From the NCBI GenBank assembly GCA_963922205.1, contig CAWUHX010000175.1, positions 682,001 to 746,000 on the forward strand: a stretch of DNA of 64,000 nucleotides, read 5' to 3'. Each line of letters starts with the position of its first letter. The stretch's first letter is position 1. A model generated the notes under the pieces. It had not been told where the DNA came from and made no database searches. It saw only the letters and a list, made by a program, of their open reading frames with translations. The stretch comes from Romanomermis culicivorax (lineage: Eukaryota > Nematoda > Enoplea > Mermithida > Mermithidae). A program made the position numbers and the translations under genes. Positions 33,002 through 48,000 of this stretch are shown piece after piece.

Positions 33002-36000
33002 CTCAAAATCAAAGATCGAATAAAATACATTGAAGCATTTTTGAAAAATGAGTTGAAACCAAGGTTTTTCCCGCACGCCTTCACCCGCACCGTGCGAAAA
33101 TGATCCAAATTTTTTCCGCACACAACAATTTTTTCAGTTCTAAGCTGAAATCATTTGAAAAATGCGCTAAACGAGCAAAAATTATAGATTGCCAAGAAAA
33201 TCTTCAAGCGTAGGTATTCATTTTTCTCAGTTAAACAATATTATTTTCAAATGATTCAGCAAAAAAGTAGTAGCTATTGGCATTTCCATGATTAGAGCTA
33301 GAGATTTATAGATATGGCCACCAATGCTTTTTTCTGCATGTTAAGAGCATCCCCACCCAAATATTCTGATGTTTTCGGAGTAAGTAACCTACAAAAATAT
33401 GGGAAAAGAGAAAATTCTAGTCAGGATAGTCACGATGAGCGACAAATTGGTGTTTTACAACAGTCGAAAGCATATTAACCATAGATTTCTAATGAATTCT
33501 TATGATGTTAACATTTCTGCAATCCTGATTAGAGATATTGAATTTTATCTATTTTCTATTCCGGCACGGAGCACAAGAAAATTTTTTGGGTTTCAACATT
33601 CTAAAACTCTGGAAAATGAATGTTAGTAACCTTTAAGGGTAAATTTAAATTAGAGTAATATACCGTAATGCCTCTCTCATTCCGACGCAAAGCGCTGGAA
33701 AATTTTTCGGGTTCTAATATTCCAAAACTCTGGAAAAATTTATCCTACCAAAAGAAATTGCTGAATAGAAACTCTATATCTACAGTAAAAATATGTCTTC
33801 AATCATCACCGTTTATAAATGCGTAAGTTCACGTTGAAAACGTTTGAAAAATTCCGAGCAAGTGAGAGAAAACAATTGAAAGGATTGATGAAAAATCTCG
33901 GCAAAATATTGCCTCTTAACGAAAAACAAACGGGATGAGATAATTCAATTGATAGAAACTGCCGAAGGCTAATAAGTGAGAGCAGATATGCTAACGGCAG
34001 CGCCTGATAACAATGACTATTATACACGCACCGGAAAATTTTGAGAATTTGACCTTCTAAAGTTCACCAAAATGCATAGTTTTGGTTCTGAATTCCCAGA
34101 AATTTTTTCACGATGAAAACTACGCAAAAAATTTACTTCCTAATTTTCAATTTTTTCGTTCAAAACATCTCATTTGGGAAAGAGCGGTGCCCTACATAAA
34201 ATAAAAGTTTTATATTTTTTGTCGAAATTTGTGAACTCACCACTTCCACATAAAAAAAATTTGTGTCTTCAAAGTTCATAAAACTTCGAGCAAGAGAAAG
34301 AATTTATGAAAATCGATAAAAAATCTCAATTTTCAACAAAATCCAAACCGAATACTGAAGATCACTCATTGATAAATGAGAAGAGGAACTTTAAATCATG
34401 AAAACCATGAACATTTATTTTTTTCGTTGCATAACATCAGAGAATTATGGAACACAGACGCAATTTTGGAAAATGCGTTACCGGACATTGGAGCGCGGGT
34501 CAATAGAGCGCAGACATCAGAGCGTAGAGACAATAGAGCGCAGGGACAATAGAGCGCGGGATAATAGAGCGCAGGGACGTTAGAGCGCAGGCTAATAAGA
34601 TCGCAGGGACATTAGAACGCAGGGACACTAGAGTGCAAAAACTGATTTTTTCGGACCGACGTTCCCTGGTCTGCAATGAACGCCAATTTTGAATTGTTTT
34701 CGAACATGAACAAAAAATATTAAGCAAGCAGCTTTATTTCAAAAGCTGACAAAAAACTGCGCGTGTCATTTCGAGTGCGAGTTAAAAATTCAAGATGAAT
34801 TAAAACAACAAAATGAAACAATTTGATTCACAGGTTCAAAAGACAAATATTTGGGATTTTTTTTGTGTCTTTCTTAACTTTCGTATGAAAGATTCGATAG
34901 CACGAATAAGCATTGATTCCGTCCGAGACCGAACATTAGAGCGCGGGACAATAGAGCGCGGACATTAGAGCGCAGGGACATTAGAGCGCGGACATAAGAG
35001 CGCAGAGACTTTAGAGCGCAGGGACATTAGCGCGTAGGACAATAGAGGGCAGGACAATAGAGCGCAGGGACATTAGAGCGCATCAAATTTTAACCAACGT
35101 TCTATGATCTGCAATGAACGCGAATTTTTAAACATGAAAAAAGAATACTAAGCAAGCAGCTTTATTTCAAAAGCTGACAAAAAACTGCGCGTGTGATTCT
35201 GAATGTGAGTTGTAAATTCAAGATGAATTTGAAAGTAACAAGATGAAACAATTTTATTCAAAGATCTAATATTTGCGATTTTTTGTGTCTTTCGCATCTT
35301 TTAAAAAAATACATCATGGTGGAAAAATGCGTTGACCTGAACTTCTTCAGAAAAAGAAAAAATTTGAAGAAAGCATTTTTGGGGTGCAATTTTTCACATT
35401 ATTTAATTTTGGGCTTTTTTATTTTGCACTGATCTAATTTTTCTGTGCTCTATTTTCATGGCTCTAATGTCTCTGCGCTCTACTGTTCATGCTTTATCGT
35501 CCTGTTCTCTAATGTCCTTGCGCACTATTGTCCCAGTGGCCGACGCAAGAATTTGTTCGGTGGGAAAGGCGAAATTTTTTTTTTTTATTTTTATATTTTT
35601 GTTAAATTATTTGCATCGACATACTAACGATTTTTTTCTTTTAATCTTACTTTTCTTTTTTCTCTTATTTTTTTCTTGCAATTTAAAAAAAACGAAAGGA
35701 AAAAAGAACGAAACAATGAGGTAACTGGCAAGAAAATAGATAATAGATGAAAGAAGAAAAAATTCGAAAAAAGTTAATTTTGGCTACAGTATTTAATTAA
35801 GTTTAGCAGGTTTCTAATAATTTGCGTTTAAGCATTATTTTGATAATCTTTATTTTTAGAGTATCAGTTCGGAGGCGCGGCCGCCCCCGCCCCTGCATCC
35901 GCCACTGTATTGTCATTAATGTCCGCGCTCTATTGTTCCTGCGCTCTAATGTCCCTGCGCTCTATTGTCCTGCGTTCTAATGTTCTTGCGCTCTATTGTC

Positions 36001-39000
36001 CGCGCTCTAATGTCCTTGCACTCTAATGTCCGCGCCCTATTGTCCCGCGCTCTAATGTCTCGGTACCGATTCCGCCGTCTATCTACTCACGAAGTGTTTT
36101 TAGAAATGGACTAAAGGCCAATCCCATTTGATCGACTGAATAAAAAAATGTAAAAAAATATGGTAAATGAGAAAGTGGACGTACAGTGAGATGTACAAAA
36201 ATAAAAGAGAAAAAACACAAGAAAATAGAAAAAAAGAGAAAAACGATGTTATATAAAAAATGGAAGACGGAAAAAAGGAAGAAAAGCGAAATAAGAAAAA
36301 AAGAAAAAGGAAGAAAAAGAACAAAAACTGGAAAAAATACTCAATGGTGGAAAAATGCTTTGACCTGAAATTCTCCAGAGTCATGAAAAAATGTGAAGAA
36401 AGCATTTCTTAATTGAAATGTAGGTATTTTTCCAATTATTCTATTTTTGGCTTTTTTATTTTGCTCTGATATAGTTTTTCTGTGCTCTATTTTCCTGAGC
36501 TGTATTATCCCTGCGCTATAATGTACGCGCTCTAATGTCCGCGCTCTAATGTCTCGGTACTTTTAAAATGTATTCAAGAAACAAGTTGAAGTGGTAAACC
36601 CTCCTACCTGAGACCTCGGACACCCCTTCCTGGCCCGAAAAAAGGCTCAAACACCCCTACCTAAACTTTTTTGAAGGACATTTTTTTGATTATGTTTATG
36701 CATATCATATACGATAAACATGCTTGTGAAACTTTTTTTTGTTTTTTTACTCACTCCCCTCGATGAATAGTCCGAGTATCCTCCCTGGAAAATTCTTGCC
36801 GTGCATGTCTGTTCTAAATGGCACCAAAGTGCATCATCTCATCTATGCACGCCGAAAAAACTTCCGTTCTGTGCGGAAAATTCCCAGTCCGCACTATGCG
36901 GAAAAAACCTGCTCGAATCATCAAGTAAACAGGAAACCTATTTTAGGGTCCAAGAATGGTTAGCAAATCAAAAAATCCGTCAAAAAAGGACTAAATCGAC
37001 AAATTGAAGCAAAAATGACAAAAATTGCATCAATCAAGAGCCAAAAACAGCTGATCAAAATGTTGAAATCGGACACCATAAAAAGTGACTACAAAAACCA
37101 GAAGACTGCTGGCTTTTCTCAGCACTGTTGCAGATGCTTAGTTTTTACATTTTTTAAGAAAAATTTTCACTTAGATCAGGGTAATGTTTGCAGTTGAAGC
37201 CGCGGATCCTCACTTTGTTGCGAATCTCCGGTTGAAAATCCAGCTCCGTACCTGTCGACTGAAATCTCTCATTCAAGCTAACGCCAATTTTAGATCGGAT
37301 TTATGACGTAAAATTATTTCCGGAATGCTGATATTTCATTTACCTGTTCAGTTAAAGTCTTAATCCATGAAAAATGGAGAGGCAAATAATCGTCATTGTC
37401 TTTTTTCAAGGATTCGTACAAAATTTTCGATTCTTCTTTATCGAATCTACTCAACCAATGAATTCTCAAATTTCTAATGGCATCTAACACAAAGAAATTT
37501 AGAAATCTTTTTCGTTGGCAACAGAGGGTAGTCTTACTTTCGTATCTAGTAGCCAATGACATTTCTTCAGTGTCTTCTTCATCTTTTTTTGACGTTTGCT
37601 TAGAAATCGAATCAGATATGATATAGCGAAAATCGAATTTGGAGGTTAGCTTTGCAGGATCATATTTTGACAATGTCAGATGGCCTTCTAAAAAACATCC
37701 AACTGAGGATTCCTTCGGCAGCCTGAAATGCCAAAAAATTATGATTCGGATTCGATTCAATACAACATAGATGAAAGGATAACATTCAACTGAATTGGTT
37801 TGGTTTTCGGACCAAGTGAAAACTTTCTTCGTTTTCTAAAACAAAAAGTTCTATCGGAGATTCCTCTAAGAATAATTTTTGGTTTTAAACATGACTTCGA
37901 CCAGCATCAAAAAGTCAAAACGTCCGTTTAATTTTATAGTTTGGAAAAATTCTAATAATATGCAAATTACAAATTAAAATAGACTACATTTTACTTGTCA
38001 GAAGCTAACGAATCCAAGTACAGAGGCACACTTTGCCCAGTGGGGATTAATTGCGAACAAAATTTCTTTGATTTCTGTACATAGTTTGCCCAGGAGGCGT
38101 AACAGTCAATAGAGATCGCTTTTTTCAGGCGATATTTGATAACTAATGTCATATCTTTGAATTTTTCCAACAAATTCTTGTCGTCGTGACGTAACTGAAG
38201 TGACAAAACGTAATCGCCCTTTTCCAGCTTTTTACAGTACTAAAACAAATGAGTAACTGCGAACATTTCTCTGGAAGATAACTTTCAATACAATTTTAGG
38301 ACTTTGAAATTTGTTTGAAGACAATTCATATTTGTTTTAGAATTTTATGCCGAAAAAAATAAGTAGTTTAATGGGGAAAATTCCTTCATCCATTCAGGTA
38401 AAGAATAGCGAACGGCCGATCCTCGGCTGGGGTATTTTCCGAAAATTTCCGAGACCTAGGAATTGTAACGTTAAGCATAGCATTGGACGATCAAAAAATG
38501 GCAAAAATGCGCAGACTCGATTATTTAACTGATGGTTGCACAAAACTCCACACTAAATATTTTTTCTCTTTATGAAAATTAGCGCTATGGTTTGAAAATA
38601 TATCTTCTAATATGAAAATTATTCAATTGATATTGAGAATTGGTGATGGCATAATTGATTCGGGACGGTGTGATTCGGAAAAAATGGTGCGAAACTTATA
38701 TGCTTTTCAAATATTCTACAATTTTTAGTTTTATCGCCATGAAAAATTATGGCACTTTATTCTAGGAGAAAATGGGTCAAGCATGTATAGCCAGTAAGAA
38801 CAAAAATACTTCGATTGTATTCATCTAACAAAGCTTACAGAGGGACATTAGCCGCTAACAAGAGCACACTTATGGGTATATTGAAAGTCACTTTAGTAAT
38901 GGTAGACTTGAATGTGCTTAGCCACAATTTTGATTCATAAGAGGAGAATCATTATGATTACGTTTTGATAAAATCGTTCAACCAAAGCCTCTACTGATAA

Positions 39001-42000
39001 ACGATTCAATCTGGGAAATGTCGAAGTACCTACTTTCTAACTTCACTAGTCACAAGCATTAGGACTGCATATTAAATTATTCATCTCTAATGAAACTTGA
39101 TTCTACATGCTGACTAATCATACTCAGTTGATCTGATTGTTTCATTTTCATTACATATTATAATTGACGTATATACATAATGACTTGAATAATCCCCAGC
39201 CTTGGCCAAAAGCTTTCCTCGGCTATTCCCTAGGAAAACCTTATACATGTGATTCAGGGGATGAGTGCCATAGGAACCCCCAGAAATCGTCGGCCATATG
39301 GTTAGCCATTGGTTGATTTGCCAATCCTATGATTAACCGCATCTTGGCCAGACCCCCCGACTTTTGGTCGGAAAAATACTGAAGAATATCAATTTTTTGA
39401 TTAAAAAATGTCATTTTTTTAACAAAAATTGATCAACTATGGTTTTTTAAGGGAAAAATTATTTTTTTTCGTGAAGAAATTTAAAAAATCGAATTCTCTT
39501 TCTTTGAGGTCAACCCTAAACTTTTGGAAAATCGGTGACCCCCGACCCAAAAAAGTCGCTTGATCCCCTCAGACCTCGAAGTGCCGTTAAATGTACGAAG
39601 AGAACAAAAATTCTATCGCCAAAAACAGCATTACCAGTGAGATAATGAAAAATTTCAGAGATCCTCCAACTTTTATCGCGTATAATCATAAGCAGACTCA
39701 CCCTAGAAGGATAGGCACCCCCTGCGCACACATATTCCTTGTTTTTAGTGAAAATCATCCAAAGGAAGCAACCAAACTGATTTTCGTACAAATAATCGCT
39801 AATCGATGGGAAAACGGGCGTTATTTCGCAAGAGGCGCTGACATTAAAATCATAATCGCAAATTAATCGATAAATTTGATAACCATCCCGAAATAGATCA
39901 CGGGGTCCCATAACACCGATTTTATTTTTCGACGGTCTAAAAATTCAAAATTTCAGTAGTCATGATCGAAAATAGAAAAAAAAACTTTCCCATACTTTAT
40001 AGGTTTACATAAAGATGTTAAGGAAACTACCGGTTCAGCTTCCTCGTATAATAATTTCGATTGGAAATATAATCGTTGAACTCCGTCAGAAGAAAGCTTC
40101 AATCAAAAAAATATATTAACTTCGAGAAAGGTAAATAAGACAACGTAAAGCATTAACAGAGAAATTGTGTAGTATAAACTGGACATTTCACGTGTAACAT
40201 GTTTTACAACAAGAGGACGCTGCAAAAAAAATCCGACTTTTTCCTAAAAACCTTCCTTTCCTAGGAAATTTGAGACGAGACCTGTAGCCAACTTTCTAGG
40301 CCAATGAGATCCACGAGGAAAAATTGATCTGTCACATATGCATGTATTAAAACAAGAACATCCAGCCTGAGCCAAAAATTAGGGGAATTTCTGGAGCGAA
40401 AGGGATTAACCAAAATTTTAACGAAAGGAGAAGACAGAGTTTCATTTTAAGATTTGTCTAAAACCGCGACCAGAATTCTAATTCTAACGTTATGATGTAA
40501 TATATTATGTGTAATCAATAATAATCATTATCAAACAATAATCATACAGGTCAGATGGAAATGTTTCTGACTTACTTCCATCATTCGATTAGCTGAAACT
40601 TGTTTCTGTTGCAGGATAACATTCAGGCTTTCCTATGATATTAAGTGTTGACTACTCCTATTCCATAGGAAAACCTAATTCTCGACAACAACTCTCATAA
40701 CTAAATTTCACAGAAATTCATAATTTTTATTGATCTGAGACAGTCTTAATCAACTCCTGAAAATTGGAAATTTATAATGTTTCTCGGAAACGGCGTTCAG
40801 CTTAACTTAGCAACATACCATATTGACGGATGGACATAAAGGTGTCAAACCCCTAAAATTTATTTCGAAACTTCCGTAGACATCGCCGACGCTTGACCAC
40901 CATTTTGATAAACAAAGTTCTAACGTACGATTGCCCAAAACGGGAAAATGCGCGACAGTTTCGCCGTTTTTGGGTAAGAGCGTCATCTGTAATAACGAAG
41001 AGAAATAATATACAAAAACTGAGCGAATGCAAACTCAACACAGTACTTTATAACTTTCGGTCGATGATCGGCCTTTGTCCGGATATAACTGCATCGCATG
41101 AAAGGCGAACTGATTGTGGTTATCGAAGTTATTACAACGAAACTTCATAGCTGAGAGAAATAATACGGTCGTACATGTAACAACTACCTGAAACTGAGGG
41201 AGATATGCGGGCTTTTTAGGGGAGGTATCAGTTGACGCGGCTCATTTGAGGGAGAGTTTTAGAAGTAGTGAAAAACTAATTTTAGTCTCAATATTGCTAA
41301 AAAAGTATAAAAACACGTGCCCAAGTCCTAAAAAGCCCATACAAAGCCCCTTTATGGCGCCAAAAGGTTGAATTTTTCCCAATGTTCGATAAAAATTGAC
41401 CTTTTTAGCATAAAAATCGATAATTTTCAAGTTTTGGTTTGAAAAGAGCGAGGGTTCGAACAGCTGCCCTGAGTTTAGGTTGTCATCCATTCTTATTATC
41501 GTGGACACTATGGTACGTGATAACGTTCGGCAAAGAGGGGGGTTCACATAAAGTTTTACATACTGAATTACATGAATAAATACGGCATATTTATCATGGT
41601 GTCCACCACTTTTCCATAATGAAATTCCCTGACTTTTCCAGGTTTTTTCCAGAATTTTTTCACAATTTCCAGGTATTTATTGATTTTGTTTCACACACGA
41701 GTGCTTTCAATAAAAATGAAATGAGCATTTTCAATGTGAAGATCGGGGTTAATCCAACTAGTTTGAAATGCAGCTTTTTTGGCCGGAATGAATATTATAT
41801 AAATACGTAATGCTGCAACAAAATTTCAAAAGTATCTCGATATAGTGAAAAATGAAAGAATGTAAATGCGCATAGATATAACGTGAAAATAACAATAACA
41901 CAATTTAATAAGCAAAATTCAATGGAAAATATTTCATAAAAAAGTTTACAGTATTAAAAATGTAAAGAATAAAAGAAAAAAAAGAAAAAAAAGAAAAAAA

Positions 42001-45000
42001 GGAGAAAAAAGAGGTCATCAGAGGAGTCCTAAGTACGAGTTTCGGCGCTCTAACTCCTAACCACTGTTTTTTTCCACATTTGCACTATAATGTGGGAAAA
42101 AAATCTGGAATATGGAAAAAATTTTTGAGGTCTTTCCACAAATGTGGAAGAAAAATTTGGGGTTTTCATATTGAAAAGATGCATTTTGGTGCATTTTAGG
42201 AGGTCCAAATCATCATTATTCATTAAGTAGCTCAGGCGCGGCTTTTATCATGTCTACCTTCATTCATCACTTAATCTATAATAGTTTTCATCATCTTAAA
42301 CGTAGTATATCATGTTTTAATTGGTAATCTTCAACATTTTAACATAATATTTAATGAAGATTCGCCTTTTTTCCTTTTGAGGAAATCAATACGTCAAGTC
42401 TCTATGCTTTTTGATGCGATTATTTCTTTGCTAACGTAAAATCAATTCAAAAGCTTCATGGAAATATCTTTCGGAAATTTATAGTCTTCTTACTCATATA
42501 TTTTCGACCAAGTTCATGACAGTTTACAAATAAATTACAGATTTTAAAATTTTTCAAGTAAAATTCTAGAAATTACGATTCTTGAACACAAAATTGGAAT
42601 CTAATTCTTGAAATAAATGTTCGGAAAATTGATTTTCCAGCATCCCAGAATGTCAGTATACCCAAAAAAATTTCCGGCGCTTCGCGCTGGAAAGATTACC
42701 ATCTATTTTGGGCTTTCACTTGTCATCATAGAGGACTTGACCATTGATTTCTTGTGTAATTCAAGTCATTGGATAGTTTGCTGGAAAATTTGTTCAACAA
42801 TGCTTGTAGATTAGGCTTTTAAGTCGAAAATTTCAATTTTTTCTCAAATTTTAATGAATTAACTTCTTTAAAAACACTGGAAGGCTTGAAAAAGCTCAAA
42901 AACAGTGCGATAAAGCGTCTGTGAGCATTTTTAAGCCAAAAACGAGGATTTCAAGACGAAAAAAAATTTTTTCCACATGTGGAAAAAAAATTTGACCCCT
43001 TTCCACATTTGTGGAAAAAAGTTCGTGGAAAAAAAACAGTGCTCCTAACCCATTAATGTGTTTGGTAGACATCTAAAATATAAACGTAGTTAATGTGTGT
43101 ACTTGGACAATGGCTTGACGAGAGGCTTCATCGAATTATTTAAAAAACGTATCTGCCTGTGAAGTGATTATTTTGTTTGTGTGTTAATTTTATTTTTATC
43201 ATTGAATTTTTTGTAATATTTTCGTAGAAGAAACTTTTTATAGGCTCGATTTAGTAGTGTTTCGATTAATTATCAGAAAATAGATTAAAGTTTGAAGAAA
43301 GTCTTTGAAAACGGTGTAATTCAAGATGCTCGAAAACTGTTGAAATATTCTGAAATTCTCCGACTTTTCCAGGTTTTCCAGGTTTTCCAGTACATTCTGA
43401 AATTCTCTGACTTTTCCAGGTTTTCTAGGTTTTCCAGGTACGGTGGACAGCCTGAATTCATCATTCTACTTGAATTAATTTGAACATCGTGCACTTATTG
43501 AAAAATGTTCAAAAGATTTTGATTTGCACGTCATTTTTGATTAAAGTGACGTTTGATATTTGGCAGCTGTCTAGAGATGCAAAAAGTAAAAAAAATCCAT
43601 TTTTGTAAGTCACCAATAATTATCAGCGTTAAACGGACCTGCTGAGAAATAATGTAAAGAAGATTCTCGAGAATTTCGTATCAATTTGAGCAAACGCATA
43701 TAGAAAATGAAGCGCCAGCGAGCTTTATACAAGGAATGTCCCAAGCACCGGCAACGGCCGGTGCCTAAGGTTTTTTTCAGATACTTGAATTTTGGAGAAA
43801 CGTGTTTCAATAGCTCCAAGAAAAACCATTATCTTCTCCAACCGCTATATGCTGTTCATCAAAGCAAATAAGCCGCACGATTTTTGAATTGAAACTTGTA
43901 ACTGTCGTGGTCAATGTCTCAAGTTTTGACGAAACAATTTTCTAAGGTCGTTCGACTTCGTTATTTGCACTTTTTCCCTGTTTGAAATCTTTGTTTTTTT
44001 CTGCTGCTTTTTGCTCGATTAAGTATTTTGTGTTAGCCTATGGATGGGTTGCCAAGTGCTTCTTCAAGCTGCAGTGCCCAAAGCCGTCTTTATGTTGACC
44101 ACCTAGGCTAATTTCTTCAGTGCAATAGTTGCATATTGCCCTAGTTTCGTCAGTTGTCAAAATAGTAAAAAATTTCATAAACAGTAGAATGACTTTGGCC
44201 TATTTATTTGCAATAATAGATGCAGCGAAAACCAAAAGAGTAAGTACAATTCGATACGTAATTTTCAGTAGGTGGAAAACTTTATACAGTAGAAAAATGC
44301 TGAACTTCTACATAAGAACGGGAAAAACCAAAATCGTTGAAAAACATGATGCTTAATGCTTATCCAATGCCAATTTGGACAAAATTGTATCGATACCTGA
44401 GTGCTCTGGAGAAATTTTGACCACTTAACCGGGTTATTGAAGAAAATTTTCAGCTGTCCCGTTTGCCATTCACTGACGCCAATTTTTTTGATTCATAGCA
44501 GTAATAAACCTACTAGTTTTTTCTGTATTGAACTTACTTTTATGGGTTCGCTGAATCACTCCTTTCAAAATAAGCGGAGTATATAATTTGTTTTTCCTGA
44601 AATGCTAGTAAATAATAGCAGTAGAAAGCATGTACAATTTTTTATTTTTAAATTTTTCTGCTGAACTACATGTCAAACAGGATGAAAAATTTCTGAGCTA
44701 ACTAGCCCTCAACATTTTTTGAAAAAACTGTACCGTTTTTACCGTAAAAGCTTGCTGTGAAAGGTTCTTTGTCATTTTTCCTGCTTCCGAGCATTTTATA
44801 AAAAACAGACTATAGGACTAGTCATTCTCTAGAATTTATTATAAAACTAAATTAAGGAATGTAACATGTGAAGAACAAAGTAGTAAATATTGTTTATCAG
44901 ACTCACGTACAAAAAGGTAACATTGATGATGAATATAAAAGGACACAAATTTCATAACTAGGTAAAAAAATCATGTATGGTTGGCACCGTCATCGGCAGA

Positions 45001-48000
45001 AAAAGTGGCACCGGGTCACACTGTTTTTTCCCGGATCATCTTTCCACATCTGCGGAAAAACGCTAAAAAAATTTCCCACATTGTGGAAAATTTTTACATG
45101 CTTGATATTTGTAGCGGTAGTAACATTCAACATTAACGTGTTTAAATTAGGTACCTATGTACCAAGTGGTTATGAATTTTTTGAGACTAAACTTGTGAAA
45201 CAGTGTTTTTGGACACTGAAAATGCAGGACTGTGCGTAAGATTTGCAATGATAGCGAACCGAACCTACTGCATAATTACTGATGACCGAATGACGGTAGT
45301 GAAGATGATGATGCTGATGATTACATAGTGTTGAGCGATATTTTTCATTGATTGAATGAAATTTTACTATATTTGACGATAAATTTTGATACTTGAATCT
45401 GAATTCTTAATTATACTCAATCTGTCACCAAATACTCGAAAAAAATTTCCACACTTGTAGAAAGCCTCCAAATTTTTTTCCACATTTCAGATTTTTTTCC
45501 ACAAAAAGTACCATTTGTGGGAAAAACAATGCCGGGACATCCTTACTTTATATACATAATATTTGCTTACACGCCCATTCGGCTCCATCAGGCACTAATA
45601 TGAAATGACGGTATGCTATGGCAGGTTTGAATAAGATTTTGTCAACTGTAATGGAATAGCGGTTTGCGCTCGATAATCTTTCTGGAACTATAACCGTAAC
45701 TGGAAATCTCCACAATGGACCGATTTCGGGATGTTGCTCATCAAAAGCTAAAATCTGAATCAGAAGATGCTTGAATCAAATGAAAGTAGTATCGCAGTGG
45801 AAGAAACTATGTGACTAGAAATATACAAAAAGCAGAAAGGACGAATAAACAAATATTGATGTTCAGCACGGGAAAAATCATTGGCCGACGAAGCCGGAAA
45901 ATAGATGTATATCCAAAGAGATATTCAGTATTCTTGTATGTTTTGATTTTTGTGACCGGAAATCTAAATTCAGTGAATTTTCTATCGATTTTTTCAACTC
46001 TACCTCCGCATAATAAAAATTTGCTCAAATTCATGAAAAAATTCCATTTTTTCATAGGTTAAGAATGGAGTATCGAAAAATTAATGGCGAACCTTTTACA
46101 TGATCTGGCATGAACTTAAAGTTATTACTTGAGCAAAATTCAGAGAATTAACTTTCAGGGAAGACATATCAATCTCCACGGTGAATGATTTCTGATTGTG
46201 AGCTATATTGAAATTTTTGGGGATATCGATCCAATTTTCTTTGCACTCCAATTTAAAGCGCTTTTCGAATCGTGCTTTTTCTTCGCAGTCTAAATTAAAA
46301 GCCGAAAACGAAAGTTTCATAAAATGCTAATAACCGGAATCATTGTCCCATACCAATATGTTCTTTGAAAATTGGTTCAACACTGACCGTTCTTTCCTTG
46401 CTCAGTTCTAAATCGTACATTTCTCTAATGTATATTCCCCGATAATTACCGCATCTAACTTTATACTGGATGCTGCTGTCCATATATCGATAATTGGACG
46501 TCATGAAGTTAAAGACATCATCAATCTCAAAATGACCGGAATTGCACATTAGGAGAAAAAATTGTTTAAATTGAGGCTAATAAGATACCTGAACAAGTCC
46601 TTGGCCAGTCGACAAATATTCAAAATCTTCCAATCTCTTTGCCGTATTTTCCAGTGCACATTTAATAGAGATTGGAGAATACAAAACACTTTCGTATTTC
46701 AAACCAGATATAACGCAAGCTATAAAAAAATATTTCGGTTGAAATAGTGAGTGATAAAGGTTAACCTCAGGGTACGAGGAACTTCAACACTAAGAAGCTC
46801 TGAAGAAAAAAGCCTTGAAAACTTTCTTTGTAAGTTTTCTCAAGTCCATCATAAACAAATATTTTTGCCTTCTGCAGTAAAACTAATCCGCTCTAACAGA
46901 CATTTCTGGATTTTTTTTGACATTTCTGGACTTCATGCGTCGAAATATTAGCACAGATCAATTTTCAATGATTTCAACTACGGAAAAAATAAGTCGGAGT
47001 TTTTATTTTTCCTCACCAACACAGCCAGCGGCATTGGGGCTACTCATTGATGTCCCGTTCAATAGTTGACTGTATTTTAATGTCCAATTTGGAACGCTAG
47101 TAAATGCAGCACCCGGAGCACAAATGCTAACTCCCAATCCTCCGTCGGGAGCCGGTCCTCTCGAAGACCAAGAAAACATACTTAAAGGCAGTTTACGACG
47201 AATACTGTACAATTCCTGCATCATTGTCGTCGATACATATGCTCCAACACCTTTAAAATCGAACAGCTTTCAAAAAATAGAGAACATTCATCATGAGAAT
47301 GTGGAGTGTCCTATTTTTTGCTCAATATACGAGTAAAATATATACATGACGACGAGTACGCTTAACCACGAACATGCAAACAACTCGAGGAACACTTGAG
47401 ATTATTTTCAGAGAAAGCTTTTTAAAGGTACCACTGTTTTTTTTTGTACAACACCCTTTTGTACTTGTGCAAAGATTGAAGTCAAAAGTCTTTGTACATT
47501 TTAATTTTTCTTTGTACAAAAAAATTTTCGTTTCGTTAATACTTTTTAGTAATCCTGAACCCAGTGATAACGTTGGTTTGAGATTTTTGAGCACTGAAAG
47601 GACAGGGAGGAAATCAAAACTACAAGAGAATTTATGTTCAAATTTTTTTATCAGAAGTAAGGTTAGGATCAGGAATATTTTCAGGTTTGGTAGAAATAGA
47701 GGAAAAATAATCATTTAGCAAGTCAGCTTTATCAATAGGACTGATGGCAATTATGTCTCTATATTTAAGATCAGGAATACCTAGATGCAGAAAGTTTACT
47801 ATTCACATGCTGATAAAATTGGTGTAATTTTCCAGCTTCAACAAGATTCATCTCTTTCATTATTTGATGTCTTTTAGTTTCTGACCTCAATTTATTTCTA
47901 GGTATGCTTGGATGCATTCAGGTTTTTTTGTACAGGCCAGGTTGCCATGTGCAACTTGGGGAAAAATTTTAGTGGCACAGATAGATTTTTGGTCGCTCGC

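Noticed and set aside
36100..36405. 101-codon Phe/Ser-rich ORF and its antisense partner
   Set aside because: Arises from an A/G-rich simple sequence tract.
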